NCBI RefSeq assembly: GCF_030518795.1
Contig: NZ_CP130427.1
Coordinates: forward strand, 4,898,001-4,962,000
Source of the DNA: Micromonospora sp. NBRC 110009
Lineage (GTDB): Bacteria; Actinomycetota; Actinomycetes; Mycobacteriales; Micromonosporaceae
DNA: 64,000 nt
Direction: 5' to 3'
Program-made: the position numbers and the translations under genes
Part shown: positions 48,123-56,863 of the stretch, in pieces
How positions within the stretch are numbered: position 1 is the first letter of the stretch
Layout: every line of letters begins with the position of its first letter
Notes under the pieces: model-generated
Databases searched by the model: none
What the model was told of the DNA's origin: nothing
Seen by the model: the letters and a program-made list of their open reading frames with translations, nothing else

Positions 48123-48860
48123 ATGGGCGCGTTCCGGGGGTGGGGGATGAGCCGGAACCGGGTGTGGGGTTGGGTGCTCCTGGCGCTGCTCGCCACGCTG
48201 GTGGCGGGCGGCTGGCTGCTCGTCGCCGATCTGCTCTGGACGGTGCCGGCGCCACGGCTGGTGCTGGCCGCGGTCCTCATGACGACCGCCGCGCCCGGGC
48301 TGCTGGCCTGGCGGCGGCGCGGCGACCGGTGGCCCCCGGTGGTGACCTTCCTGGTGGCCGCCCTGGTCGGCGTCGGCGTCGTGCGGAGCATCGAACCGAG
48401 CACCGGGGTGGTGGCCCGGGTGCTCGCGGACATCCCGGTGCCCCCGGACACGGCCAACCCGATCGACACGTCCGGCTGCCGGTGGTGCGTCGGGCTGCTG
48501 TCGCCACCGCCGGCGCCCCGCGCCGATCGCGGGGTCGTGACCACCGACCCCGATCGGCTCTGCCGGGAGATCGTCGCCCGGGCGCAGGGTTCCGGGTGGA
48601 CCCTGCGCGGCTGGACGGACGCCTCCTGCGGCGCCTACCTGACCCGGCCGGCGCCGTTCGGCGCGTACGGTCTTGAGGTGACCGCCAACGAGTCCATCCC
48701 CGGTTTGGCGCAGACGATCAGCCAGGTCGGCGACTACTGGCTCGGGCCCGCGGTGTGGCTGACGGTGATCGCGCATCCGCCGCAGGACGGTCGCGCGATC
48801 CCGGTGGCGGACCCGTCACTCGGTCCGACTCGGCCGGTGGCACCGTGCTGGACCGCTTGA
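48123..48860 (+). CDS. Membrane protein of unknown function
   Basis: 245 residues. Three hydrophobic helices in residues ~15-90 (WVLLALLATLVAGGWLLVADLLW, LVLAAVLMTTAAPGLLAW, VVTFLVAALVGVGVV), then an extracytoplasmic domain with four Cys: SGCRWCVGLL, DRLCREIV and DASCGAYL. ATG 48123 has GAGGTGG before it; ATG 48147 is an alternative. No family recognised. It lies alone after the sigma-factor gene, with a 71-bp gap. Confidence 0.65.
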   Translation: MGAFRGWGMSRNRVWGWVLLALLATLVAGGWLLVADLLWTVPAPRLVLAAVLMTTAAPGLLAWRRRGDRWPPVVTFLVAALVGVGVVRSIEPSTGVVARVLADIPVPPDTANPIDTSGCRWCVGLLSPPPAPRADRGVVTTDPDRLCREIVARAQGSGWTLRGWTDASCGAYLTRPAPFGAYGLEVTANESIPGLAQTISQVGDYWLGPAVWLTVIAHPPQDGRAIPVADPSLGPTRPVAPCWTA

Positions 48861-48906
48861 GGATCCTGCCGGTGGGTCCCGCCGGCAGGGTGGGGTAGCC
48901 GTCCGC

Positions 48907-49584
48907 TCATCGGTCGCGCGCTGGCGTCGGCGTGTCCCCCGGGGCGCGGAGGCCACTGACGAAGAGCGCGACGAGCTGCTCGCCGACCTCGGCGAAGGAC
49001 AGCGGCCCGCTCGGGTGGAACCAGGTGTGGATGTTGCCCAGGGCGCTGAGGAACGTGTGGGTGATGACCGTCGCCGAGACGTCGGTCCGCACCGCGCCGG
49101 CGCGCTGGCCCTCGGCGACCAGGTCACGGAAGAGCTCGTGGTAGCGCCGCCGCTCGCGGCGGGTGGCCTGGGCGTGCTCGTCGTCCAGCAGGTGTGCCGA
49201 CCGGGCCCAGACGGTGAGTTCGTCGAGGTGCTCGGCGGTGTGCCCGACGACGTCGCGGGCCGCGGCGCGGATCCGCTCCTCGACCGGCCCGGCGCCCTGG
49301 GCGATCTCCCGCAGCCGCTGGGTCTGCTCGGCCAGCAGGTCCCGGTAGATGCTCGTGAGCAGCTCCGACTTGGAGCCGAACCAGTGGTAGAGGGCGCCCT
49401 TGGTGACCTCCGCCGTCGCCACGATCTCCTGGACGCTCGTCGCGTCGTAGCCGCGCCGGGCGAACAGCTCCGTCGCGGCCGCCACCACGCGCTGCCGGGC
49501 CGACCCGCGGGGCGCCCGCCGCCGGCCGCCCACCGGCCCGTCGGTCGGGGGAGCCGTGACGGGCTCGGTCGCCGCAACCGTCAC
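48907..49584 (-). CDS. TetR-family regulator of the acyl-CoA dehydrogenase operon
   Basis: 225 residues. RQRVVAAATELFARRGYDATSVQEIVATAEVTKGALYHWFGSKSELL is the TetR helix-turn-helix; the C-terminal ligand domain (HTAEHLDELTVWARSAHLLDDEHAQATRRERRRYHELFRDLVAEG) resembles fatty-acyl-CoA-responsive members. The GTG start overlaps the stop of the acyl-CoA dehydrogenase gene by 4 bp. It may bind the dyads in the shared promoter region at 50796-51125 and so also control the divergent Liv-type transporter. Confidence 0.9.
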   Translation of the reverse strand: MTVAATEPVTAPPTDGPVGGRRRAPRGSARQRVVAAATELFARRGYDATSVQEIVATAEVTKGALYHWFGSKSELLTSIYRDLLAEQTQRLREIAQGAGPVEERIRAAARDVVGHTAEHLDELTVWARSAHLLDDEHAQATRRERRRYHELFRDLVAEGQRAGAVRTDVSATVITHTFLSALGNIHTWFHPSGPLSFAEVGEQLVALFVSGLRAPGDTPTPARDR

Positions 49585-50795
49585 CGCGACCCCAGCTGCC
49601 GGCGGATCTCCTGGCGGGCGACGTCGCGGACGTGCACCTCGTCCGGCCCGTCGGCGATGCGCAGCGTACGGGCGCCGGCGTACATCGCCGCGAGCGGGAA
49701 GTCGTCGGAGACGCCGGCTCCGCCGTGCACCTGGATCGCCCGGTCCAGGACCTCCAGCGCGACCCGCGGCGCCACCACCTTGATCGCGGCGATCTCGGTA
49801 CGCGCCGCCTTGGCGCCGTACCGGTCGATCATCCAGGCCGCCTTGAGCGTGAGCAGTCGGGCCTGCTCGATGGCCATCCGGGACTCGGCGATCTGCTGCT
49901 GCACCACGCCCTGCCGGGCCAGTTCCTGGCCGAAGGCGACCCGCGAGGCGGCGCGGTGGACCAGCATGCTCAGCGCCCGCTCGGCCAGGCCGATGGCGCG
50001 CATGCAGTGGTGGATCCGGCCGGGGCCGAGCCGGGCCTGGGCGAGCGCGAAGCCGCCGCCCTCCTCGCCGAGCAGGTTGGCCGCCGGCACCCGGACGTCG
50101 GTGAAGACGACCTCGCCGTGGCCGTGCTGGTCGTGGTAGCCGAAGACGGGCAGCGAGCGGATCACCTCGATCCCGGGGGTGTCCACCGGCACCAGGACCA
50201 TCGACTGCTGGCGGTGCCGCTCCGCCGCCGGGTCGGTCTTGCCCATCAGGATCAGCACCGCGCAACGCGGGTCGGCGATGCCGGTGGTCCACCACTTGCG
50301 GCCGTTGATGACGTAGCTGTCGCCGTCCCGCTCGATCCGGGTGGAGATGTTGGTGGCGTCGCTGGACGCGACGTCCGGCTCGGTCATCGCGAAGGCCGAC
50401 CGGATCTCGCCGGCGAGCAGCGGGCGCAGCCAGCGCTCCTTGTGCTCGTCGGTGCCGAACATGTGCAGGATCTCCATGTTGCCGGTGTCCGGCGCGGCGC
50501 AGTTGAGCGCCTCCGGGGCGAGCTCGATGGAGCGGCCGGTCAGCTCGGCGAGCGGGGCGTAGTCGACGTTTGACAGCCCGGACAGGTCGGGCAGGAACAG
50601 GTTCCACAGGCCGCGGCGGCGGGCCTCGGACTTCAGGTCCTCGACCACCGGCGGCAGGTGGTGCCGCTTGCCGGCGGCGGCCAGCTCGGCGCGCTGGGCC
50701 GCGTAGACCGGCTCGGCCGGGTAGACGTGCTCGTCCATGAACTCCTGGAGGCGCTTGAGGTGCTCGCTCGCCCGGGCGCTGGGTTCGAAGTCCAC
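49581..50795 (-). CDS. Acyl-CoA dehydrogenase (ACAD10/11-like)
   Basis: 404 residues. FEPSARASEHLKRLQEFMDEHVYPAEPVYAAQRAEL is the helical N-terminus; AFAMTEPDVASSDATNISTRIERDGDSYVINGRKWWTTGIADPRC the FAD/substrate middle domain; QVHGGAGVSDDFPLAAMYAGARTLRIADGPDEVHVRDVAR the C-terminal domain with the FAD-binding QxxGGxG. GGGAGG precedes the GTG start (50795). It dehydrogenates an acyl-CoA, donating electrons to ETF. It is co-transcribed with the TetR gene and divergent from a branched-chain-amino-acid-type ABC transporter, suggesting uptake followed by catabolism of a short or branched acid. Confidence 0.93.
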   Translation of the reverse strand: MDFEPSARASEHLKRLQEFMDEHVYPAEPVYAAQRAELAAAGKRHHLPPVVEDLKSEARRRGLWNLFLPDLSGLSNVDYAPLAELTGRSIELAPEALNCAAPDTGNMEILHMFGTDEHKERWLRPLLAGEIRSAFAMTEPDVASSDATNISTRIERDGDSYVINGRKWWTTGIADPRCAVLILMGKTDPAAERHRQQSMVLVPVDTPGIEVIRSLPVFGYHDQHGHGEVVFTDVRVPAANLLGEEGGGFALAQARLGPGRIHHCMRAIGLAERALSMLVHRAASRVAFGQELARQGVVQQQIAESRMAIEQARLLTLKAAWMIDRYGAKAARTEIAAIKVVAPRVALEVLDRAIQVHGGAGVSDDFPLAAMYAGARTLRIADGPDEVHVRDVARQEIRRQLGSR

Positions 50796-50850
50796 GAATG
50801 CCTCCCATTGACTGGCCGGTCGGCCGCTCGCTACCGTCGCCGGACGCGAA

Positions 50851-50870
50851 CATACCGGCTGGTCGGTATG
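50851..50870. promoter_or_regulatory. Candidate TetR operator
   Basis: CATACCGGCTGGTCGGTATG is a 20-bp dyad (7-bp arms CATACCG / CGGTATG) 56 bp upstream of the acyl-CoA dehydrogenase start. The CCGGCTGGTCGG centre is the kind of site bound by actinobacterial TetR repressors. The TetR gene at the end of this operon is the likely binder. Confidence 0.55.
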
Positions 50871-50996
50871 CCGTCCAGACTGCCCGACGCGACCGGCAAG
50901 CTGCTCAAGCGGGAACTCAAGTCGGCCGGGAACCCCGCACCGGAAGTGCAATAGTCGCGGCCGGTGGGGGCGGCGCCGTCCGCCTGGACCTGCGCT

Positions 50997-51012
50997 GTTA
51001 CGGCACCGTAAC
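50997..51012. promoter_or_regulatory. Palindrome upstream of Liv-type operon
   Basis: GTTACGGCACCGTAAC has perfect 7-bp arms around CA. It lies 8 bp upstream of a -35-like TTGACG on the plus strand. This is a typical position for a transcription factor controlling the transporter operon. Confidence 0.55.
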
Positions 51013-51019
51013 GAAGGCA

Positions 51020-51047
51020 TTGACGAACTGCTCTTGAAAAGTACACT
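51020..51047 (+). promoter_or_regulatory. Promoter of the Liv-type ABC operon
   Basis: TTGACG (51020-51025), 16-bp spacer, TACACT (51042-51047). The -10 is itself part of a small dyad TACAC-n5-GTGTA (51042-51056). The first gene starts 79 bp after the -10. The whole 330-base divergent region (50796-51125) contains no gene. Confidence 0.55.
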
Positions 51048-51125
51048 CCCGGTGTAATAACCGCCCCATGCTTCGCCCGAGCCGCACCGCGCACCCCCGA
51101 CGCCGCGTCTTTTCCGAGGTGAAGG

Positions 51126-51953
51126 ATGACCCCACCACCGACCCCCGCGGACGGCATCGACCTGGCGCTGCACCACGTCGGCGTGCGGTTCGGCGGCCTG
51201 GTCGCCCTCGACGACGTCTCGCTGCGGGTCCCGCCCGGCCGGATCGTCGGCGTGATCGGCCCCAACGGCGCCGGGAAGACCACCCTGTTCAACGTGGTCT
51301 GCGGGTTCGTCCCGCCCACCGACGGTTCGCTCACCCTGGACGGCCGGCCGTTCCGGCCCCGCCCGCACCGGCTCACCCGCCTCGGCATCGCCCGGACCCT
51401 TCAGGGCGTCGGGCTGTTCCCCGGCCTCACCGTCCTGGAGAACGTGCTGGCCGGCGCGAGCCACGCCGCCCGGGCCGGCTTCGCCGCCGCCCTGTTCGGC
51501 CTGCCCCGCAGCGACCGCGACGAGCGGCGGCTGCGCGGGCAGGCCCTCGACCTCCTCGCCGAGCTGGGCGTCGGGCAGCACGCCGCCGCGGTCCCGGCCA
51601 CCCTGCCGTATGCGGTGCGCAAACGGGTCGCCCTGGCCCGCGCCCTGATCGCCCGGCCCCGCCTGCTCCTGCTCGACGAGCCGGCCGGCGGGCTCAGCGC
51701 CGAGGACGTCGCCGAGCTGAGCGAGCTGATCACCACCCTGCCCGACCGGTCCGGCGGCGCCTGCTCGGTCATGCTCGTCGAGCACCACATGGATCTGGTC
51801 ATGTCCGTCTGCCACGAGATCGTGGTGCTCGACTTCGGCCGGGTGATCGCCGCCGGGACGCCGGACCAGGTGCGCGACGACCCGCTGGTGACCGAGGCCT
51901 ACCTCGGCGCCGAGGTGCCGGCCGAGGCGTCCCCGACGGGAGCCGGCTCGTGA
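51126..51953 (+). CDS. Branched-chain amino-acid-type ABC transporter ATP-binding protein (LivG-like)
   Basis: 275 residues. Walker A GPNGAGKTT, LivG-type LTRLGIARTLQGVGLFPGLTVLENVLAG, Walker B LLLLDEPAGGLSAEDVAEL, switch His MLVEHHMDLVMSVCHEIVVLDFG. The ABC signature reads LPYAVRKRVALARAL instead of the usual LSYGQQRRLEIARAL, so it lacks the S-G-G/Y-G-Q core and must use a diverged signature. ATG start with GAGG upstream. First gene of a complete five-gene transporter operon; overlaps the second ATPase gene by 4 bp. Confidence 0.92.
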   Translation: MTPPPTPADGIDLALHHVGVRFGGLVALDDVSLRVPPGRIVGVIGPNGAGKTTLFNVVCGFVPPTDGSLTLDGRPFRPRPHRLTRLGIARTLQGVGLFPGLTVLENVLAGASHAARAGFAAALFGLPRSDRDERRLRGQALDLLAELGVGQHAAAVPATLPYAVRKRVALARALIARPRLLLLDEPAGGLSAEDVAELSELITTLPDRSGGACSVMLVEHHMDLVMSVCHEIVVLDFGRVIAAGTPDQVRDDPLVTEAYLGAEVPAEASPTGAGS

Positions 51954-52666
51954 GCGCCATCCTGGAGGTGGCGGCGGTCAGCGCCGGCTACGGGCCGGTG
52001 CCGGTGCTGCGGGACGTGACGTTCACCGTGCCCACCGGGACCATCGCCGCGGTGCTCGGGGCCAACGGGGCCGGCAAGACCACCCTGCTGCGTACCCTGT
52101 CCGGGCTGCTGCGGCCCACCGCCGGCCGGGTCCGCTTCGACGGCGCCGACCTGCGCGGGGTCCGCGTCGAGCACCTGGTGCGGCGCGGCCTGGCGCACGT
52201 GCCCGAGGGCCGCGGCGTCGTGGCCGAGCTGACCGTGCAGGAGAACCTGCGCCTGGGTGGGCTCTGGCGGCGGGACCGGGCCGACGCCCGGCGGGCCCAG
52301 GACGAGGTCTACCAGCTCTTCCCGGCGCTGGCCCGGCGGCGAGGGCACGCCGGGCACCAGCTCTCCGGCGGGGAGCGGCAGATGCTCGCCCTCGGCCGGG
52401 CGTTGATCGCCCGGCCCCGGCTGCTGCTGCTCGACGAGCCGTCGCTCGGCCTCGCCCCCCGGGTGACCGCGCAGATCATGGCGCTGCTGCGGCAGCTCTG
52501 CGACGGCACCGGGCTGACCGTCCTGCTCGTGGAGCAGAACGTGCGCGGCGCCCTCGCCATCGCCGACCAGGGCGTGGTGATGTCGCTGGGCCGGGTGGTC
52601 ACCGCCACCCCGGCGGCCCAACTGCGCGACGACGACCAGCTCCGGCACGCGTACCTCGGGTTCTGA
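51950..52666 (+). CDS. Branched-chain amino-acid-type ABC transporter ATP-binding protein (LivF-like)
   Basis: 238 residues. Walker A GANGAGKTT, LAHVPEGRGVVAELTVQENLRLG (LivF-type PEGR), signature LSGGERQMLALGRAL, Walker B LLLLDEPSLGLAPRV, switch VLLVEQNVRGALAIADQGVVM. GTG start overlaps the livG stop. It forms the ATPase heterodimer with the preceding protein. Confidence 0.94.
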   Translation: MSAILEVAAVSAGYGPVPVLRDVTFTVPTGTIAAVLGANGAGKTTLLRTLSGLLRPTAGRVRFDGADLRGVRVEHLVRRGLAHVPEGRGVVAELTVQENLRLGGLWRRDRADARRAQDEVYQLFPALARRRGHAGHQLSGGERQMLALGRALIARPRLLLLDEPSLGLAPRVTAQIMALLRQLCDGTGLTVLLVEQNVRGALAIADQGVVMSLGRVVTATPAAQLRDDDQLRHAYLGF

Positions 52667-52694
52667 CGGCCCGCCTCGCAGGAAGGATCCGCGG

Positions 52695-53573
52695 TTGGAC
52701 CGGTTCTTGTTCCTCACCTTCGACGGGCTGTCCACCGGCGCCGTGTACGCCGCGTTCGCCCTGGCCCTGGTGCTCATCTGGCGGGCGGCCCGGCTGGTCA
52801 ACTTCGCCCAGGGCGCGATGGCCGTGGCCACCGCGTACGTCGGCTACGCGGTGGCCTCGGCCACCGGCTCGTACTGGCTGGGGCTCGGCGCCGCCATGCT
52901 GGCCGGCCTGGCCCTGGGCGCCCTCGTGGAACGGGTCCTGATGCGCTTCGTCGGGCATGCCAACCCGCTCAACGAGGTGATCGTCGCGCTCGGCCTGGTG
53001 CTGCTGATCCAGGCCGTGCTCGGCATGGTCTTCGGCAACGGGTACCGGCCGGCGGCCGCGCCCTTCGACACCGACGCGCTCACCGTCGGCGGGATCGCCG
53101 CGCTGTCCCCGTACGACCTGTGGGTGCTCGGCGCGGTGCTGGTGGTCGTGGCGCTGCTCGCGCTGCTGTTCACCCGGACGCCGATCGGCCTGCGGATGCG
53201 GGCGTCGGCGTTCGCGCCTGAGGTGTCCCGGCTGCTCGGCGTCGACGTCGGCCGGATGCTCACCCTGGGCTGGGCGCTGGCCGCCGCGGTCGGCGCCCTC
53301 GCCGGCATGCTGGTCGTCCCCACCGGGCTCGGGCTGCACCCGCACGCGATGGACCTGGTCTTCGTCGTCGCGTTCACCGCCGCCGTGGTGGGCGGCCTGG
53401 ACAGCCCGCCCGGCGCGGTGGTCGGCGGCCTGCTGGTCGGCCTGATCCTGTCGTACGTCACCGGCTACCTCGGCCCGGACACCACCCCGCTGGCCGTCCT
53501 CGTCCTGCTGCTGGCGGTGCTCCTGGTCCGCCCCGGCGGGCTCTTCTCCAGCGCGAGAGCGAGGCAGGTATGA
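52695..53573 (+). CDS. Branched-chain amino-acid-type ABC permease (LivH-like)
   Basis: 292 residues with eight membrane helices. DGLSTGAVYAAFALALVLIWRAARLVNFAQGAMAVATAYVGY is the typical LivH start; RTPIGLRMRASAFAPEVSRLLGVDVGRMLTLGWALAAAVGALAG is the coupling-loop region. A TTG start is used, with AGGAAGG 9 bp upstream. Its stop overlaps the livM-like ATG by 4 bp. Confidence 0.92.
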   Translation: MDRFLFLTFDGLSTGAVYAAFALALVLIWRAARLVNFAQGAMAVATAYVGYAVASATGSYWLGLGAAMLAGLALGALVERVLMRFVGHANPLNEVIVALGLVLLIQAVLGMVFGNGYRPAAAPFDTDALTVGGIAALSPYDLWVLGAVLVVVALLALLFTRTPIGLRMRASAFAPEVSRLLGVDVGRMLTLGWALAAAVGALAGMLVVPTGLGLHPHAMDLVFVVAFTAAVVGGLDSPPGAVVGGLLVGLILSYVTGYLGPDTTPLAVLVLLLAVLLVRPGGLFSSARARQV

Positions 53574-54709
53574 CCGCCACCCGGCCGGAGACCTCCACCG
53601 TGGACCCGCGACCCGGCGGAGCCCGGGCGCTGCGCCGGCTGCTTCCCGGCCCGTCCGGGAGCAGCGGTGCGGGCGGGTCCACCCTGCTGCGCCACCTGGT
53701 CCGCGCGGTGCTCGCCGGCACCCTGGTCGTGCTGGCCACGAACCAACTGCCGCCGTACCAGAACCTCCAGGTGGCCCGGGTCTGCGCGTTCCTCTGCGTC
53801 ACCGCCGGCTACACGGTCCTGGTCGGGCTCAACGGTCAGCTCTCCCTCGGGCACGGGGCGCTGATGGCGACCGGCGCCTACACCGTCGCCCTGGTGCAGC
53901 GGGGCGTCGACGAGCGGGGCGGGCAGGGCCGGTGGATCCTGCCGCTGTCGCTGCTGCTCGCCGTCGCGGCGACCACGCTGGCGGGGCTGGTCATCGGGCT
54001 GGCCGCGGCGCGGCTGCGCGGGCCGTACCTGGCCGGCGTGACCCTCGCGGTGGCGACCCTGGTGCCGGCGCTCACCACGATCTTCACCGGGGTGTTCAAC
54101 GGCGAGCAGGGGCTCCGCTTCCCGGCGGAGACGCCGCCGGCGTTCCTCAGCGCCTACTTCCAGCCGGAACGCTGGCTGGCCTGGATCGCGCTGTGCGCCT
54201 CGCTGCTGACCGTGCTGCTGCTGGCCAACCTGGTACGCAGCCGGTTCGGCCGGTCGCTGCGCGCCGTCCGGGACGACGAGGTGGCGGCCCGGCTCGCCGG
54301 TATCCACGTCGCCCGCACCCAGGTGCTCGCCTTCGTGGTCAGCGCCGGCTGCGCCGGCCTGGGCGGCGGCGTGTACGCGGTCCTGACCGCCACCGTCGCC
54401 CCGGGCAAGTTCGCCCTCGACCTGTCGCTGTTCCTGCTGATGGCGATCGTGATCGGCGGCCTGGGCAGCCTCGCCGGCGCGGTCTGGGGAGCGGTCCTGC
54501 TGGTCGCGCTCCAGGAACTGCCCAGCCTGGTCACCGAGACCCTCAGCCTGCCGCCGGGCCTGGCCCAGCGGCTGGAGGGGAACCTCGCCCTGGCCGTGTT
54601 CGGGCTGATCCTCATCGTCGTCATGCTCGTCGCCCCGGGCGGTCTCCAGGGCGCCGCGCGGGCCCTCGCCGCCCGGCTCCGACCCCGCCGCCGGGCGCCG
54701 AGCCGCTGA
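53570..54709 (+). CDS. Branched-chain amino-acid-type ABC permease (LivM-like)
   Basis: 379 residues. GYTVLVGLNGQLSLGHGALMATGAYT, GPYLAGVTLAVATLVPALTTIFTG and RSLRAVRDDEVAARLAGIHVARTQVLAFVVSAGCAGLGGGVYAVLTATVAPGKF are LivM hallmarks, with about eight to ten helices. The first ~50 residues are a polar Pro/Gly-rich extension. ATG overlaps the livH-like stop. Forms the channel with the LivH-like subunit. Confidence 0.93.
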   Translation: MTATRPETSTVDPRPGGARALRRLLPGPSGSSGAGGSTLLRHLVRAVLAGTLVVLATNQLPPYQNLQVARVCAFLCVTAGYTVLVGLNGQLSLGHGALMATGAYTVALVQRGVDERGGQGRWILPLSLLLAVAATTLAGLVIGLAAARLRGPYLAGVTLAVATLVPALTTIFTGVFNGEQGLRFPAETPPAFLSAYFQPERWLAWIALCASLLTVLLLANLVRSRFGRSLRAVRDDEVAARLAGIHVARTQVLAFVVSAGCAGLGGGVYAVLTATVAPGKFALDLSLFLLMAIVIGGLGSLAGAVWGAVLLVALQELPSLVTETLSLPPGLAQRLEGNLALAVFGLILIVVMLVAPGGLQGAARALAARLRPRRRAPSR

Positions 54710-54759
54710 CCCACCCGGTTCCACCCACCCGTTCGCACGCCGCACCGGATTGGAGAACC

Positions 54760-56031
54760 ATGCACCCCACCGCCCGCCGCGTTCTCGCGGCCGCCGCCGG
54801 CCTCACGCTGCTGATCGGCGTGTCGGCCTGCGCCAACGACGAGCAGCAGGCGACCGAGAACGTCCCCGGCGTCACCGACACCGAGGTCGTCATCGGCACC
54901 CACCAGCCGCTCACCGGTCCCGCCGCCCCCGGCTACTCGAAGATCTCCGCGGCCACCAAGGCGTACTTCGAGCACGTCAACAGCAAGGGCGGGGTGAACG
55001 GCCGGAAAATCGTCTACAAGGTCATGGACGACGGCTACAACCCGGCCAACACCGAGAACGTGGTCCGCAAGCTGGTGCTCGACGACAAGGTCTTCGCGCT
55101 CCTCGGCGGCCTGGGCACCCCCACGCACACCAACGTGCTGGAGTTCGTGAAGGCGCAGAAGGTGCCCGACCTCTTCGTCTCCTCCGGCAGTCGCAACTGG
55201 AACCAGCCCGACAAGTACCCGACGACCTTCGGCTGGCAGCCCGACTACACAGTCGAGGGCAAGATCCTGGCCACCTTCGTGAAGCAGCAGTTCCCGGGCA
55301 GCAAGGTGTGTCACTTCGGGCAGAACGACGACTTCGGCCGGGACTCCCTGGCCGGGGTCGAGAAGGTCCTCGGGTCGGTGGCGGCCAAGCAGACGTACAC
55401 CACCACCAACCAGCAGGTGGGGCCGGCGATCGGGGCGCTCAAGGCGGCCGGGTGCCAGGTGGTGATCTCGGCGAGCATCCCCGGCTTCACCGCGCTGGCC
55501 ATGGGCCAGGCGGCCGGGCAGGGGTTCCGCGCGCAGTGGGTGGTGTCCAACGTGGGCGCCGACTACACCACGCTGGCCGCTCAGCTCGGCGACAAGAAGG
55601 TGATCCTCGAGGGCATGATCGCCGACAACTACCTGCCCATGGCCGGCGACACCGCCAACCCGTGGATCCAGGAGTTCACCAAGATCCACCAGCAGTACAA
55701 CGCCGCCAATCCGATCGACGGCAACGCGATCTACGGCTACTCCATGGCGTACACCTTCGTGCAGGCGCTGCTCGCCGCCGGCAAGGACCTCACCCGGGAG
55801 AAGCTGGTCGACGCGGTGGAGCGGGGCGGCTTCCGGGGGCCCGGCCTCACCCCGTTCCGGTACCGCGGCGACGTGCACGCCGGGTACAGCGGCGTGCGGT
55901 TGAACAAGGTCGAGAACGGCGCGCAGACCTACTTCGGATCGACCTGGACCACCGACGACGGCGACGGGGCGGTCACCGAATTCACCGAGCAGCCGACCAC
56001 CCCGCCGGCGAACGCCATCCCGACGACCTGA
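54760..56031 (+). CDS. Branched-chain-type ABC transporter substrate-binding lipoprotein
   Basis: 423 residues. Signal peptide with lipobox VSAC (Cys ~25). Type I periplasmic binding fold: DTEVVIGTHQPLTGPAAPGYSKISAATKAYFEHVNSKGGVNGRKI, YNPANTENVVRKLVLDDKVFALLGGLGTPTHTNVLEFVKAQKVPDLF, YGYSMAYTFVQALLAAGKDLTREKLVDAVERG. Ligand not predictable; many such proteins take aromatic, amide or short acyl compounds rather than Leu/Ile/Val. GGAG precedes the ATG by 6 bp. Last gene of the operon. Confidence 0.93.
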   Translation: MHPTARRVLAAAAGLTLLIGVSACANDEQQATENVPGVTDTEVVIGTHQPLTGPAAPGYSKISAATKAYFEHVNSKGGVNGRKIVYKVMDDGYNPANTENVVRKLVLDDKVFALLGGLGTPTHTNVLEFVKAQKVPDLFVSSGSRNWNQPDKYPTTFGWQPDYTVEGKILATFVKQQFPGSKVCHFGQNDDFGRDSLAGVEKVLGSVAAKQTYTTTNQQVGPAIGALKAAGCQVVISASIPGFTALAMGQAAGQGFRAQWVVSNVGADYTTLAAQLGDKKVILEGMIADNYLPMAGDTANPWIQEFTKIHQQYNAANPIDGNAIYGYSMAYTFVQALLAAGKDLTREKLVDAVERGGFRGPGLTPFRYRGDVHAGYSGVRLNKVENGAQTYFGSTWTTDDGDGAVTEFTEQPTTPPANAIPTT

Positions 56032-56156
56032 CCGCGAGCCGGCCGGGCCCGACCGCGGGCCCGGCCTGGCCGCTCGGTACGTTCTCCCGTATGCCGGTCG
56101 CGCCGTGCCGCGTGCCGCTGCCGTTCCTGCTCACCGATGGCACCGGGTCGATACAC

Positions 56157-56177
56157 TGCCGGTGCAAATTTCCGGCA
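56157..56177. promoter_or_regulatory. Inverted repeat/promoter of the tetR gene
   Basis: TGCCGG (56157-56162) and CCGGCA (56172-56177) flank a 9-nt AT-rich spacer and overlap a TACACT -10 box at 56152-56157. It lies 23 bp before the tetR ATG. Autoregulation is likely. Confidence 0.5.
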
Positions 56178-56200
56178 GGGCGTACCCAGGGAGCCGTCGC

Positions 56201-56827
56201 ATGATCGAGGTGGACGCCGACGTGCCGGCGCGGGTGGACGGGCGGGCGGCGCGGGCCGAGCGCACCCGGGCCGCCATCGTCGAGGCGCACCTGGCGCTGA
56301 TCGACGAGGGTGACCTGCGGCCCACCGGGGAGCGTATCGCCGAACGGGCCGGGGTGTCGCTCCGTACCCTGTGGACCAACTTCAAGGACATGGAGACCCT
56401 GTTCGCCGCGACCGGGCGGCGGGTCGGCGAGCGGCTGGACGCGCTCTGGCGGCCGATCCCGCCGGCGCTGCCGCTGACCCGGCGGATCGCCGAGTTCTGC
56501 GACGAACGGGCCCGGATGCTGGAGGTGTTGGCCCCGTCGGCGCGCGCCTCCGCGCTGCGCGAGCCCTTCTCGCCCCAGCTGCGCCGCAACCGCGAGCTCG
56601 CGATCACCCGGGTGCGGCGGGAGATCGAGCTGGTCTTCGAGCCGGAGCTGGCGCACGCGGGGCAGGGGCGGGAGCAGTTGCTGGACGCGCTGACCGTGGC
56701 CAGCACCTGGGCGGCCTGGGCGATGATGCGCGACGCGATGGGGCTCGACGTCGAGGCCGCCCGGGCGACCCTGGCGCGTACCCTCGGCGCGCTGCTGGTC
56801 GACGCCATCGCCGCCGGCCTGCGCTGA
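56201..56827 (+). CDS. TetR-family transcriptional regulator
   Basis: 208 residues. RAERTRAAIVEAHLALIDEGDLRPTGERIAERAGVSLRTLWTNFKDMETLF is the DNA-binding domain (R-TLWTNF in place of the more common T-x-Y-x-H-F). The ligand domain contains RRIAEFCDERARMLEVLAPSARASALREPFSPQLRRNRELAITRVRREIELVFEPEL. GGGAG precedes the ATG. It stands alone between the Liv-type operon and a convergent marR gene; its target may be the transporter operon or itself. Confidence 0.9.
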   Translation: MIEVDADVPARVDGRAARAERTRAAIVEAHLALIDEGDLRPTGERIAERAGVSLRTLWTNFKDMETLFAATGRRVGERLDALWRPIPPALPLTRRIAEFCDERARMLEVLAPSARASALREPFSPQLRRNRELAITRVRREIELVFEPELAHAGQGREQLLDALTVASTWAAWAMMRDAMGLDVEAARATLARTLGALLVDAIAAGLR

Positions 56828-56863
56828 CGGGGAGGCTGGCCGGGTCGGCCGGCACGCCGTCGG

